The notes below the pieces were generated by a model, which was given only the letters and a program-made list of their open reading frames with translations, was not told the DNA's origin and searched no databases. DNA of 64,000 bases from Asterias amurensis (lineage: Eukaryota; Echinodermata; Asteroidea; Forcipulatida; Asteriidae). This document shows, in pieces, positions 1 to 40,458 of the stretch. The DNA lies in the NCBI RefSeq assembly GCF_032118995.1, contig NC_092650.1:3038001-3102000 (forward strand), read 5' to 3'. A program made the position numbers and the translations under genes. Position 1 is the first letter of the stretch, and every line of letters begins with the position of its first letter.

Positions 1-94
1 TATGTCTCAATTCTGTAGACTGTATAATGCTTGTATTACATTTGATGCTTTTGTTGCTGTTGCCAATATTGAAATAAATGTCTAAAACAACTTA

Positions 95-400
95 CAGGGT
101 TTACAGAAGGTAATGGTGAAAGACTTCCCTTGAAATATTATTCCATGAAATGCTTTACTTTTTGAGAAAACATTAAAACAATTATCAATTCTCGATATCG
201 AGAATTACGGATTTATTTTAAACACATGTCATGATACGGCGAAAAGTGCGGAAACAAGGGTGGGTTTTCCCGTTATTTTCTCCTGACTCCGATGACCATT
301 TGAGCCTAAATTTTCACAGGTTTTATATATAAGTTGTGATACACGAAGTGTGGGCCTTTGGACAATACTGTTTACCAATGTTGTGCGATTGCTTTAACAA
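95..400 (-). repeat. Miniature palindromic element, subfamily A2
   Basis: This is the reverse complement of the copy at 55518-55832. Both carry a palindromic core around TCTCGATATCGAGA and share flanking text such as the CACACTTCGTGTATCACAA block. The ends resemble family A, but the core differs, so it is a sister subfamily. No coding capacity is seen. Boundaries are approximate. Confidence 0.6.
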
Positions 401-667
401 GCAACGGATTGCTGTTTTTGAGAAAGAGGTAATTTCTCACTCAAATAATAAAATACTTCAGGCCTTAAGCATTTTTTAGGCATCTGAAAGCACACACCAA
501 ATTTGTGCAACAAGTGTGTTTATTTTCATTCATTATTCTCGTGCAACTTCGATAACCAACATTGAGCTTAAATTTTCAAAGATTTGCTATTTTATGCATG
601 CTTGACTACACCAAGTGAGAATACTGATCTTTGACAATTAATAATACAAAGGTGTCCAGTGCCTGTT
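400..667 (+). repeat. Truncated family A element (GGCCTTAAG-core variant)
   Basis: It lacks the left end but keeps the conserved right half: TTGAGAAAGAGGTAATTTCTC, the AGGCATCTGAAAGCACAC block and the right end GTGTCCAGTGCCTG. The core carries TTCAGGCCTTAAG instead of the GAGACCTCA palindrome, as in the copies at 14781 and 31858. It abuts the A2 element, so two related elements lie side by side. Confidence 0.6.
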
Positions 668-747
668 ATAATCAGAAACCTTAAAAAAAAAAACTTTAGA
701 AATAAAAGTTGTACTCATTGAATACTTTGTTGATTTACTTTTTTTAG

Positions 748-822
748 GATGACCACACAGAAGTGACCAAACGGATGCAGAGAATGAAAGTCAACCACAC
801 CCGGTCAGCTACGGTTAAATGA
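748..822 (+). CDS. Candidate 3'-terminal coding exon of an unidentified upstream gene
   Basis: A T-rich tract and AG (746-747) precede an open stretch of 24 codons ending in TGA at 820-822. It encodes a basic tail that begins DDHTEVTKRMQ and ends RSATVK. It reads like the C-terminus of a protein whose other exons lie before the window. I do not recognise the family. A candidate AATAAA signal is at 2280-2285. The alternative is a chance open frame behind a pyrimidine tract. No second exon is visible in the window to confirm it. Confidence 0.3.
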   Translation, partial: DDHTEVTKRMQRMKVNHTRSATVK

Positions 823-937
823 CTACCAGAGAGAATAGAGCACTACGAACTATGTACGCTGCTCTCATAAGAGATATAGACTCTTTGGAATTTACTTTAA
901 CTTTCAACAAACTCTCAGATGCAGTGGTCAGCTACTA

Positions 938-1112
938 TCAAAGGCCTACCAGTCAGTGGGTAGGAAATGCCTACCAGTGGGTAGACATGCCTTCCAGAGG
1001 GTAGAACATGCCTACCAGTGGTTAGAACACACCTACCAGTGGGTAGAACACGCCTAACATTGGGTACATAATGCCTACCAGTGGGTGGTAGAAAATGCCT
1101 ACCAGTGGGTAG
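938..1112 (+). repeat. Short tandem array, ~20-bp unit
   Basis: About eight imperfect copies of a unit like GCCTACCAGTGGGTAGAAAA. The two small frames that cross it, one on each strand, are products of the repeat. Confidence 0.85.
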
Positions 1113-1868
1113 AAACAATGGATGCTGCTCTGATAAGAGATGTGATGTCTTATATTATCATCTTTCATCGTCAAAGTATTGTTAATCTTTGGATTTTTCA
1201 TCGGCCTCGTTAAATTGGAGTCTTGGAGTAACCCCTGAAGTTTTTTTCTGCATCTAGACGCCTAGACTGGTCTCCTGTCCTTATTATCCACAAGATGAGG
1301 ACAGGTATTGGCTTTATATGTATACACATGTACGCCAGATTTAACTGCGAATCTCCAGAACCATGAAAGCCATGTGAAATGCTTGTAGGTCAAAGGTGAT
1401 TATGTACAGATCTCTGGCCTAATTCACGAGCCTTGAAGTGGGACGTCAGATATTCAAGCTACCTTTGGACCTCTTGCCCTACAGAGATGTGCACCGATAT
1501 GCAATGTGACCAGAGGGCAGCGTTCATGTGGACCAGTATAGTTGATCACTTGGATCGAAGGGTGACTCCATCCAGTCTCTTGTTTGTCAGCGTTGATTAA
1601 AGGAAATACATGGCTCCAAAGTCAGACTGCAGTATTTGAGTCCATTTAAAACTCTTATGAGTTAACTACAGTGTTGCTGCTGGAATTTTGGTTATTTGAA
1701 TTTTTCAGGATATCACTTTTATACTTCTCGTTATCTTGATTATGTAAAGAATAATTGTATTCTTTGAACTTTTTGTAATTATTTTTGTTAATATTTTTGT
1801 GTGAAATTATTCTGAGAAAAAAAGTCAGATTACTAATAAGTTGGTTATGTAATCTTTTCTCACTCTTA

Positions 1869-2114
1869 CCTGGGCACAATTTTATGGCTCTGCTTACTGC
1901 TAAATTCTGCGCTTATGGTCACCATTTGCCGCTAACTGCGCAAGCGCTGAATTTCTGCGGCAGCTGTGTTAGCGAGGAATGCCTAGTAGCAAGGAGTGCA
2001 CGTGCGCAAAAGAAACATTTCCCTGCAAACCCATGAAGTAAGCGTGGAATTCCCTGCTTCCGTAAGTGCCGATTCTTTGCTTATGGGTAAGCAGAGCCAT
2101 GAAATTGGGCCCTG
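1869..2114 (+). repeat. Palindromic miniature element with GGGC(C)CAATTTCAT ends
   Basis: The left end TGGGCACAATTTTATGGCTC and the right end GAGCCATGAAATTGGGCCC are inverted repeats. The interior is rich in GCTTATGG/GCGCAAG blocks. A longer relative is at 21342-21605 and fragments are near 18209 and 41917. No open frame of note. Confidence 0.65.
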
Positions 2115-4024
2115 ATCACTTACTCTGGAAAACAGATTTTCTTGTTTTTAAAAAGAATCTGACTTTGCGCTTTCCACAAATTGTAACATTACTAGTCACT
2201 AGTCAGACAAGTCATTCAAAATGATTATATTTAAACATATTTTTGATATAGTCCAGTGTAATCTTTGTGTCTGTAAAGGAATAAAGTGAAATTTCAACAG
2301 GCTTTCAAGTTTAAGTGCTATGAAACCAGTGGGCTTTGTGTACAAAACTTTATTAGTGAAATGCACTATGTATTAAGCACTATGCAAACAATGTCATATT
2401 AATGATATTATTATTATTACAAGCATGCACAGTTTGTAATGGTAGAGGGCGATAGACATTATTATCAGTAAATATTCATTTGGAACAGAACAGTATTTTT
2501 GTCAAAAGGAAGGAACTGTAAATACTCATTGTAAATTGCATAAGAAGCTCTAACACCGGTTTCAAACAGGCGCGTCAGAGTCGATCCAAACCAAACAGAT
2601 AAGGAGCGACTCTAGGTCGACCAAAATAAATTTTGGTTTCAGACAGGTGAACTTAACATAACATTTACATTGGCTCGGCTAATGACAAGATCAACATCTG
2701 AAACCAAGGCGCTCCAGAGTAGTTCTGAAAGACTGCAACAGTCGGTCTTTCGACTTCTAGCACATCCAGTCGCTCCTAACTGCCTCAGACATCAAACTTA
2801 TCATGTACTTAATTCAGAATTTGGACTCTGGAGTGCCTGTCTGAAAGGTGCCGGTCAAAGGTAGAACTATCATCGGCACATTGAGATTCAAGATGGCGAC
2901 CAATGCCAGGGTTCAATGGACTTTCTTTTTGGTCCAATGCAGCCATTTTGTTTTCCTACATTTCAAATCATAGTAGTAACCAAGTCGAAGTTGGAAGGGA
3001 CTTAAAAGTCTGGTCCTTAAGTCTGGTTATAACTCAGAGGCACCAAACAAAGGCGGGGTACCTAACCAGATTATCAAATCAGACTTGGCTCTAGAAAGTT
3101 TCAGTCTTATATGGTTTCATTTCAGTGAAAAGTTAGAATATTTTGTTGGAATTAACATATGTCATTTTACCAAGAACCATGGGGAGAATGTCACTAAAAT
3201 CTAGTTACTTTTGATAGCAACAGATGTTTTGTTTTGTAAAAAGAACTCATTTGTAAAACCGAAAGTACAATTTGTTTTGTTCCCTTTAGCCATCTATAAG
3301 TATTAAACTGTGAATGTGTCATATGTCTTTCACTCTGCTTCTCAAAAGATGTATTTTAAGTCAGTGTTCACTTTTGGTAAACAGTTCTCAAAATTATTCC
3401 AAATACTTTAATAAATAATAGATTATATGATAGCCAAATGATAACTATTCAGATGTTTCATTAACCCAAAAGTGAAAATTAATACGTATTAATGATGTGT
3501 TATTTCGGTAAAATCTTTAAAAAAATAAAATTCACCCTTAATGTTAACTCTTAACTAAAATATTGCAGAAGAAAATTAACTCAAGAAAACATAAAGTTGA
3601 TCCAAGGACTTTATAAGGATGGAAAGTTAATTTACTGTTTTAATTTTATTTTTAGGAATCACGATTTCAAAGAAAAGAAATTAACGTTGTTTGTTAAAGT
3701 TGAAAAGAAATACAAAGTTGACAAGAGAAAATATAAACATTATTTCTTTTGAATAGGCCTATGTGATGATACTTGAAGTTTTAGGCACAACAATTTGCCA
3801 ACAATTTATTCTGTTTAGACACAAAGAACAAATCCTTTATTCAATCCTAGAAGAAGTCTTTCAATGGATTTAAAATGAAGCATGGAATCATTTCAGAAGA
3901 ATATTATTAAAAGAATGTCATCATTTTATAACATAACTTGCACGTGTTTGAGTATTTTTTTGTGAGATATTGCTGACACAGAAAGCACGTTTTTTTTAAT
4001 ACTTAATTGACTCTATGAATACAC

Positions 4025-4171
4025 TATAATAGTAAACTTGCGGGAACATTCTTTCTCCTGACGACGAGCAGAGTATACTTTTCGAAACGTCGAGACCAAG
4101 CAGGCTCTTTTCAGAGCCTGCAGTTCCTCAAAAGAATTGAATACAAGATGGTTGTAGCAAGTTTACTATTT
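4025..4171 (+). repeat. Palindromic element with CGAAACGTCGAGACC core
   Basis: Ends ATAGTAAACTTGCGGG and GCAAGTTTACTAT are inverted. The middle holds GACGAGCAGAGTATACTTTT followed by CGAAACGTCGAGACC. The same core occurs at 45557-45794 and, diverged, at 50079-50370, so this is a dispersed family. Confidence 0.7.
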
Positions 4172-5606
4172 TGTTATCATATTAATTTAATCCCACATGC
4201 TACTCTGATTTCTATTTGCCTTGGTGTAAAACGTTCAGTTTAAAACAATAAAAAAAAAAACAGTTTTTGTTCATCAACTAGGTTCGATTAGTCAGTGGAA
4301 AATGTCAATGGATAAATGACATAAGTGTCAATTTTCATTACTTTTATGGAGTATTATAGCCTAATACGTTTCCAAATCTGCATATGAGTGCTTTTCCGCG
4401 AGGTATCTGATTGTTATTGCATGACGACTGTCGCATTCAACCTTTGTTATGAAATTGTTATGAAATAATTAGTATTTTTCCAGCGGTGCTGTGAAAAGAA
4501 CTCTTGCATGTCTGGTCGTAAAATATGTTTTACTACTAAACGACGGTTTGTCAAAACAGGTTTTATAACTAGTTTTGGACTTTTCCTTTGAATATGAACG
4601 ATTTCCGGATAAAAAAAATACTAGCGATAAAAACAAGTTCAAACCAGAAGCCGGCTTCCAACAGCAATAAAATTTGAAAGGATATCATTATGAGTATGAT
4701 ACATTGAATGGGGTATGAATATTCGTTTTATTTAACGTATAAATAATTGCCACAAGGTGAAGCCTCCATGATTTTATCACAAAGGCATTGGTGTACAAAA
4801 CAAGTGGTATCAGATAAAAAGCATCTTGCCTATTATAAAATCAGAAGAACAATGATCGTTGTGGGCAAGCCATAATTTGTCCCAGAATTATACGATTAAT
4901 GAAGTTTATGTTAAGCCAGTCTTCGTTCTTTGCCCTTGGTTATACATACAGATTTCGGTGAGAAGATTTCGCCGCAATTTTTTAATCTCTTTTTCTTCTA
5001 ATTATGATATCTGCGATGCCAATTTGGTATAGATTTGTAAGCTTGGTCAAAGTTTTACCTGTCTACCTAAGTTTTACCTAAGTCTACCTGTCCGCGGAAA
5101 GTATTTTTGTTGTTTTTGCATTTTCCCTTCCTTTGATTTTTTTTCTGTTAGAAATAGAAGTTGGATCATCACGGCTTCCTTTGCTGAAAGTACGAAATTT
5201 GTTTTGTATATGGTTACTCGGCTTGGGTTCGTCTTGTCTAAACACACAGTGTTATCTGCGCATCTTCAGTTATATTCAAATGTTAAGTCTGGTGATAAGC
5301 TGATCACACCTCTTGAACAGATTACAATGTAATACCCACTAATCACTATTCACTAAATAACACAAAGGAACCGACTGTTTCTAAAGAAGAAATCATCTTC
5401 TTTGTTGTTCAAACTCCCTGAAGTGTTATGCATCTGAGAAACTGTATATAGTTTTACATTTTATCATCATTTATTGTAAAATTTACTGGTAGTTTCTATG
5501 ATGTAATGATGACAAGTGTTCAAACTTGAGCTGTACCTTTTCGATTGACTATCGATTCAGATAGAATACAAGAATAGTCATGGGAGTTGAAACTGCATAG
5601 TGGTGG

Positions 5607-5699
5607 CATGGAGGTAGAAATAGATTCTATTTCTACCTCCATGGTGGTGGTATATAACCATGGAGGTAGAACCATGGAGCTATGAGATAGCTCCATGGT
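5607..5699 (+). repeat. Two consecutive near-perfect hairpins
   Basis: Hairpin 1 pairs 5607-5623 with 5627-5643 (17-bp perfect arms, 3-nt loop). Hairpin 2 pairs 5671-5683 with 5687-5699 (13-bp perfect arms, 3-nt loop GAG). Both are built from CCATGG plus GGAGGTAG or GGAGCTAT. A 91-nt transcript of this stretch would fold into two tight stems. Confidence 0.85.
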
Positions 5700-6844
5700 A
5701 CACCAACAGGGAGGGGTTATGGCTAGTTCTATTTTACGAAACTTTTTTACCCAAAAACTTCAGCACGAAAACAGTAGGCCTGCCGTTCAATGGCGACCCT
5801 GGGCTGGATGTGTTTTTGGTCGATGTCATTATTGATTTTAGTTACTTGTATTTCTGTTGCCACTTGTGGCCTTGATGTAAATAAACCTTCTTGGGCTTTA
5901 TGTTCCTAACGGTGGGTCGCAACGAATGAGGAACAATCAATACCGTATCAATAAGGACAGGCGGAGGGAAACATCTTTTAAATATGCCCCCATGTTGGGG
6001 TATCACAATCAGTCACGTGACCGAAGGTCAGCGATGACGTCAGCTCATTTGTTTATGTCAACACTGAGAGACAGCACGTGCTTTTGAATGGCCAAGATGG
6101 CGGGTTTATCTAGTAATCAAAACTATCAAGTTGTGAGTTTGGGAAATCAGGAAAAGTGGGGTCCCAATAGGACTCTATAGGCCTATGTATCCAAAACACT
6201 GTTCTGCGGGCATGCAGGACTATTCAGTATTTGCTGCCCTCAAGCATCCCTCGGTTGGGATAATTAAAACAAATTATATTTCTGAAACAGCCCAGTCTCT
6301 TTAGTTCATTGTTACGCATTAATATATCTCCACTGTCTCTTCCTTTTTTCAACTAGCAAACTCAAGCTCCAGGCATTTTTTGCAAAGCTCTTTTGAGTCA
6401 AAACAGACGCCATTTTTAATTAAAGTGTAAAAGAGAAAACTCAAGCTAAATTAAACTTTATTATGCCGTCATTGTTGTGTCCTTTATATTTATTTTCACC
6501 GACAATCTACCAAGCAATCATTAAATACTTAAAAGTACCCCCCCCCCCCCCCTCTAAATTCCCATAATGTCCTGTTTTTTATTGCCTCCGCTCCAGTGAC
6601 ATTGGGTAACCATTTTGCCCGGAGGACTGGTATACAAATACGAGTCTACTTTTAACACGCTTGATTAACTTTTACCCACAAGTCAGCAATTTCATGCAAT
6701 CGTCCCAACACAACAGAGAAAAAAGGACAACACACACACTGTGCACTGGAGATACGGAACATTGCTCTGCTGCGCCAAGGCAAGAGTTGTTTCCGGTAGT
6801 TTTTGTGTCATTTAAAAGTTCCAGATTTCTTCAAAGTCTCAACC

Positions 6845-6895
6845 ATGGAAATTGAATTTTCTTCGGCATCAATCGTGGATATTTCTAGTGGATAA
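6845..6895 (+). promoter_or_regulatory. Possible upstream ORF 1 before PSKH1
   Basis: An ATG in good context (ACCATGG) opens a 16-codon frame ending in TAA, 35 bases before the kinase ATG. It matters only if this stretch is in the mature mRNA. An acceptor-like CCAG at 6897-6900 could instead mean that a 5' UTR exon begins just after it. Confidence 0.3.
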
Positions 6896-6904
6896 CCAGT
6901 ACTA

Positions 6905-6929
6905 ATGTGTGCCAACAAGACGTGTTGCA

Positions 6930-6949
<20 letters not shown>
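6905..6949 (+). promoter_or_regulatory. Possible upstream ORF 2 overlapping the PSKH1 start
   Basis: The ATG at 6905 begins a 14-codon frame that runs past the kinase ATG (6930) and stops at 6947-6949. If transcribed, an overlapping uORF of this kind would tend to lower kinase translation. Confidence 0.35.
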
Positions 6950-35155
<28,206 letters not shown>

Positions 35156-35355
35156 CCCACCGTTCATCAAGACTGACCTCAAACTCGACCTCTGACCTGT
35201 TGACCCGATCTCTGACCTCCTGACCTCTGACCTGTGTGTTCAGGTGACACGGGTAGCCGCGGATGGAGCTCGTTTGAGGATCCTTTATCTTTCAATAAGA
35301 AGCAACAAAGAAATCAAGCTTTGCATGGTGTAAAATTTAAGAATAGTGACAACTA

Positions 35356-35697
35356 AGCTTGGGCAATATCGATTTATTTTATTCACGATATATCGCCGAC
35401 AATATATCGTGGTATTCGATATAATTGCGATTAATTAAAATTGACATCATCAGTCATCAAACTCCAAGTGAAAGTTGTAGAAGAGACAGTCATGGCATAA
35501 GAGAGGTGTTCTAATGACCTATTCTTCTGGTTTTACTCCAAACCTATGGGGTGCAAGATGTCTCAGCTAGCAAATACATTGCGATATTTAATCGATATAT
35601 CGCGATATATCGCGATATATCGATATTTCGATTAAAACCAAATCCATTGCGAAATTAATATCGTGATATTCGATAATATTGTGATTTGCCCAAGCTT
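35356..35697 (+). repeat. Palindromic miniature element with CGATATATCG arrays
   Basis: Inverted ends AGCTTGGGCAA and TTGCCCAAGCT, flanked by ACTA on both sides. Both arms contain clustered CGATATATCG / ATATCGTGATATTCGAT motifs. It lies where the PSKH1 3' UTR is expected. Confidence 0.75.
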
Positions 35698-36399
35698 ACT
35701 AGAAAGATGCCATGATTCTATTATGAGTGAAAAAAATGACTATCTGGGCCGAGTTTGCTCAAGGAACATTTTTTAGTGGTTGATAGTTCTATGTAAAACA
35801 TTATGTTACGAGTACCGGTTAGTATCAGCCGCTAGTCAACAAATGGTCCTTATGTGAACTCAGCCATAGTTTACTACTCACAATATAGATTTCCTCATAA
35901 AAGTTACTTGAAAATACTAGGGAAGAATGGAAGGAGTTTATGACTAGGTTTCAATCTGTTTTTCTTTGTCAACTTTTCTTGGCTAGCTTTGTTTTCCTAT
36001 TTTTTGTTAGGGGTGTGGGCATGTGATGTATCAAAGAGAACATTTTAACTGCTTCATTCGAACCTCTTTTTAAAACTGAACCCCAAACTGCCTGCTCCAA
36101 AGTGTTGAAGCTTTTTTCTAATAACTGTTTGTGATGTGATCTGTGGATTTGCATGAAGTTGACAGTTCCAAGGTTGCGTTGTGCGATGAACATTACAGAA
36201 ACATGGCTTTATTCAAAAGAGAAACATTTTACTTTCTTCATTTGGTTGAGACGGAAAGAGATGGAGGTAGAGACGAAAGAGGATTGGATTTAAAAGATGA
36301 AAGGGAATTGGGATTAAGACCGATTGGGATTAAGATCATGATGAAAGGGGGATTAAAATGAAAGGGGATTAAACAGCTAATTTTATTTCTGATTTGTTG

Positions 36400-36405
36400 A
36401 ATAAA
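36400..36405 (+). terminator. PSKH1: Candidate poly(A) signal for PSKH1
   Basis: AATAAA about 1.2 kb after the stop codon. An alternative is at 38055-38060. Confidence 0.35.
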
Positions 36406-37327
36406 GGAGTGAGTCTGATGATTAGAATCAAGAAATGAAACAGTGCTTAAAATTTAGCATCAAATCATTGACATATACTTGTTGTAAATTAATATAACGT
36501 AGTTTGTACATTACATGTAAATACAATATTATTTGAAATGTATGTATCTTCACAGTATATTAGAAGTAATATTTTTTACAATTAAGAGTTATTATTTAGA
36601 AAAAGTCCATACATTTGATTGCTTTTTTATTTGTCTTGTATTCTTAGAAATTGTGGTTTTCATTTTCAGAAATTTTCAATCCCTGCAAACAGGTTGAAAG
36701 GTTTAATATGAACTGATTTTTCTTTGAGATGAAGAAAGTCCAGCTGTTTTAATTGAACACCTTTAAGTGTTTGCAACAGTTAGGTTGACGCATACTTGGG
36801 GGTAAAGTCGTTAATTTCCACAGTTTCTTACATTCACTCTATTTTCAAAATCTTCATTTCATTCAAGTATACAATTTTTCTTTTGGAAATGTACGTTAAT
36901 GTTCTGATAATCCAACGCTCAAAAGATGTGTTCGTAAACTAACTTTGAATAGTTCTTCACAATGAGTTAGGTTTTAGGGATTAGTGAAGTGGTCCATTTC
37001 ATTTTGCTATTTGACCTCGGAAAATTTCAATCTAAAGATTGAAACAACAACATTGACATTTGGATATTATTTTCCTGTCTGATTGGTAAATTTAATATTA
37101 TGTTTTGTCATATTTCCTAGAGCAGTTCATGAAATCCATATTTTATAGAATTTTAGTTTATGCTTATGACATTTTTATAGCACGTGGTTCCGAAAACGTG
37201 CTCATGATCAGCATAATAAGACATAATAAGACACTTGCAACGCACAATGTAACAATTTACAAGGTGCAGTATGGTGTACGGCACAAATCCCTTTTTGTAA
37301 CAATAAGTGTCTTGCAAAAAAATAGTT

Positions 37328-37602
37328 AATGGCCTGACGTTTCGACCCTAGCAGAGTCTTTCTCGAAGGCTAAATGACAACACAACAAACATGAACAGGT
37401 AACTAAGTGAAACATAAGCAGTGAAGTGGAAATACATGTGTCTTTTTACATTCATTACACAACACTCGGAACCTAGGGATTTGCGTTTCGTCCATAAGTT
37501 CATGTAATAATTGTAACAAGTGTCAAGACGGGGACTCGAACCCAAACTCTGCTGGTCTGAAGCACCAGAGCTTGAGTCCAGTGCGCTTGACTACACGATC
37601 AA
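37328..37602 (-). repeat. tRNA-headed SINE with TTTCGACCCTAGCAGAG block
   Basis: Read on the minus strand, a tRNA-like head (B box GGTTCGAGTCC) leads into GACACTTGTTACAATTATTA. The far end carries GCCTGACGTTTCGACCCTAG. A weaker relative of that block is near 38448. The head resembles the SINE at 62196-62594. Confidence 0.6.
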
Positions 37603-38225
37603 TGCAAACAAAGTCAAAGCCTCAAGTTATGGTCCAAAGTCAAATTTGTCTTCTCTATGAATTAATTAGCATAATCAGCTATCAAATTTTTTTTAGAAGT
37701 TCAAAGGTCAGTTTTCGATGATTTAAACTGTTCTGGATATGGTTTGACAAAAGCACATTGACAAATATTTGACCAGGTTGTGTTTATAAAATGAAGCCAA
37801 GAGAAATGTTGATGGAGCTTTCAGTTCACACGTAATTGGAGAAATTATCACAAGATGTTTCATAAATGATTGCAGAATATTTTTAAAATCAATACTTGTT
37901 TTCGTTCAAATTCTCAAAGATTATAATCAGAAAGAAGCTAAATCCTTATCCAATCTGTAAAATAACTTGCCTTTCTTTTACTTTTTGTTACCTTTCATTT
38001 TGACATCTTGTTGTATGTAGGGAGATATTTTGTAGAACATGATATGGCATCAGAAATAAAGACAAAAGATTTAATGAAAAATACTAAGTTTTGAAGATTG
38101 TATTTTTTTATATCTTACACACTTGTGTGATGTTTGGTACAAAAGTTAGGACCGTTTGAAAATTAGATTTTGCCGTAATCTGAAAATAACCCATTCTTGG
38201 GAAACAGTCTGTTTAATCTACTTTG

Positions 38226-38272
38226 TGGGGTGGAGGAGGGGGGAATTTGCTGGGGGGGGGGGGGGGCGGGAT
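38226..38272 (+). other. G-rich run with quadruplex potential
   Basis: Several G-runs, one about 16 G long, in a purine-rich strand. It lies between PSKH1 and INTS8. No coding content. Confidence 0.6.
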
Positions 38273-38929
38273 GACTAGCATGCATAAAAACATTAATTAT
38301 TGATGTCTAAGGGATTTACAAAAAGGAACATGTTTTATTCACCTTTATTGATCAAAAACAAAGTTTTTATTTAAGAAAATGTGAAAAGATAGACCCTTAA
38401 GAAGTAAAGCCACATTAGTTGTTGTAACTGGGTGAAAAATGGTTAAAGGCCGGACATCTCTACCTCTGCAGAGTCTTTCTCAAAACCTTTGATGAAAACT
38501 TTGCACAGGTAAACACATCATCATTGTTATTGCTAGGTTTTTCAGAAATTAAAGCCATAAGTTCACAGTCTTTAGGAGGCTGAATTGGGTTTGATTGTAA
38601 CAACTTTTAGAAGAGTTAAAAATATAAATTAAACTAATGGACCATTCATGATTGAAATTAATTCGTTACATTTTAGTTGATTGACAATTTTTGTGCACTC
38701 TGCAGTATTTTAGATAAATCAAATTGCAAATTGGTCCTGATAAAAAGTTTATAAAACGATTTTTGTTGATGGTTTTGGGTATTTTTTTTTCTGGGGTGAT
38801 AAACTGTACCTTTAAGTTTGGTTTAGAAAAACACATGACGCAAATTTGACAACGGAGGGCGCTACAACAAATAAAAGTCACGGCAAATTTTTTCCAAACA
38901 ACTTAGAAACACTTACCGCTTGAGGGCGC

Positions 38930-39022
38930 TACACAGATCATCTCCGCACGAAAGACGTGGGAAAGGAATGAAGGATGCTCGTCTTATTTTGGTGTTGATT
39001 TCTCCAAAAATTGTGATTGAAA
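38930..39022 (+). promoter_or_regulatory. Possible INTS8 5' non-coding exon
   Basis: A stretch ending at donor-like AAT|GTAAGTATAAG (39023) could join the acceptor-like TTTTGACCAG at 39438, 27 bases before the INTS8 ATG. A GC-rich block at 39095-39180 follows. This is inference from splice-site-like sequence only. Confidence 0.22.
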
Positions 39023-39464
39023 TGTAAGTATAAGCAACGGAAACATCTTTATTTTATCTATTTTAATGTTTTTGACTTACTTAATTGACTTACTCACCAC
39101 GTGAACGTGCCGGGAGGAGAGACTACCGACCGGGGTCGGGGACTCGGCGGTCGGGGAGACGTCGTCAGCAGACGGTCCTGATTAATACTGCCTGGTGCTG
39201 GGTCAGCAGACCATGGAAGACAGCCCATGACGTACGTCCTCTACTGGGTCTCCTTTTCCGTCTACCCTAGGAACCCTAGCGTTTTCGTAACTGTAATGTA
39301 ACCCGTCATTTGCCAGTGATTAACTAACGGCCAGCTCAACCAAAACAGTTATTGGTTAAACTGCCAAAACCATTGATGATCTACACCGATGTCATGTCTT
39401 AACTCGTATAAATTTTAAAACTTTTCTCTTTTGACCAGATACATGTAGTTAAGTTCCAGTCAAG

Positions 39465-39597
39465 ATGAATCCTGACCTAGACCTTGATGCTCGGGCTACG
39501 CCACCACCACGTCCTAGGACTCCCGTTTCAACTCTTTGGTTTGAGTTCCTTCTTGATGCAAGTTTGCTTCAGAAACATCTAGCGCAAGAGAACCCAG
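39465..39597 (+). CDS. INTS8: INTS8 exon 1 (residues 1-45)
   Basis: Pro-rich start, then LWFEFLLD. Donor CAG|GTACCC, phase 1. Confidence 0.9.
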
Positions 39598-40414
39598 GTA
39601 CCCAAATGGATGTGGGCTTCCTTTATAATTAATAGTTAAAGACACTGAAAACTATTGGTAATTGTCAAAGATTAGCCTTCACAGTTGGTGTATCTCAACA
39701 TATGCATAAAATAACAAACCTGTGCAAATTTGACCTCAGTCAGTCGTTGAAGTTGCGAGACAATAATGAAAGAAAAAAACACCCTTGTCACACAAAGTTG
39801 TGTGCTTTCAGATGCTTGATTTCGAGAGCTCAAATTCTAAATCTAAGGTCTCGAAATCAAATTCGTGGAAAATTACTTCTTTCTCGAAAACTACAGCACC
39901 TCAGCAACTAATATTTTAAGGGGAGCTTTCTACTATCATTACCTTCAAATGGTGTAAGTTTAATGTAAATCTGTGGACATTGTGTTTTGTGTTACAAAAA
40001 GTACCCAAATCCTTTCAAGGGGTTCAGAGGTTTAGGGAATGTTGCCATCCTGGCTTCAGTTTCACAAATCTGATGATACACAAGTTTGGGCAAAAGAAAG
40101 ACTTTATACTATGAAATTTGGCAATATTATACTTGTGCAACATTTTGACAAATGCAATGTGTAACTTATGACTTACAAAGTGACTTGGATTTTTGATGAC
40201 AGAGCCAACTGCCACGCAACTGTTGGTGCTTTTTGTGGCACAGTCCATTAAGACAACGGGGGAGGAAGAGTCTGAGCAACAGAAGCGTAAATCTGCTTCC
40301 TTGAAGTGTCTAGCATTGCAGGTGGCTGCACATCTCAATTGGAACATCAGCAGACTTCAGAAAGAGTAAGGCAGAAATATCTCTTCAACTCCCCCCCCCC
40401 CCCCCAAAAAAAAA

Positions 40415-40458
<44 letters not shown>

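Larger units (their letters stand above)
2115..6844. other. Intergenic stretch without a recognisable gene
   Basis: AT-rich DNA between the candidate upstream exon and PSKH1. No exon-like open frame of credible length is seen on either strand. It contains the palindromic element at 4025, a pair of hairpins at 5607-5699 and a C-run near 6539. PSKH1 promoter and 5' UTR sequence presumably lies in its last few hundred bases, but no clear core promoter motif can be assigned. Confidence 0.5.
35156..36405 (+). other. PSKH1: Probable PSKH1 3' UTR
   Basis: Follows the stop codon. The first clear AATAAA is at 36400-36405 and another at 38055-38060 would give a longer UTR. A TGACCTC(T)-rich run follows the stop. 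A palindromic element sits inside at 35356-35697. Confidence 0.45.
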
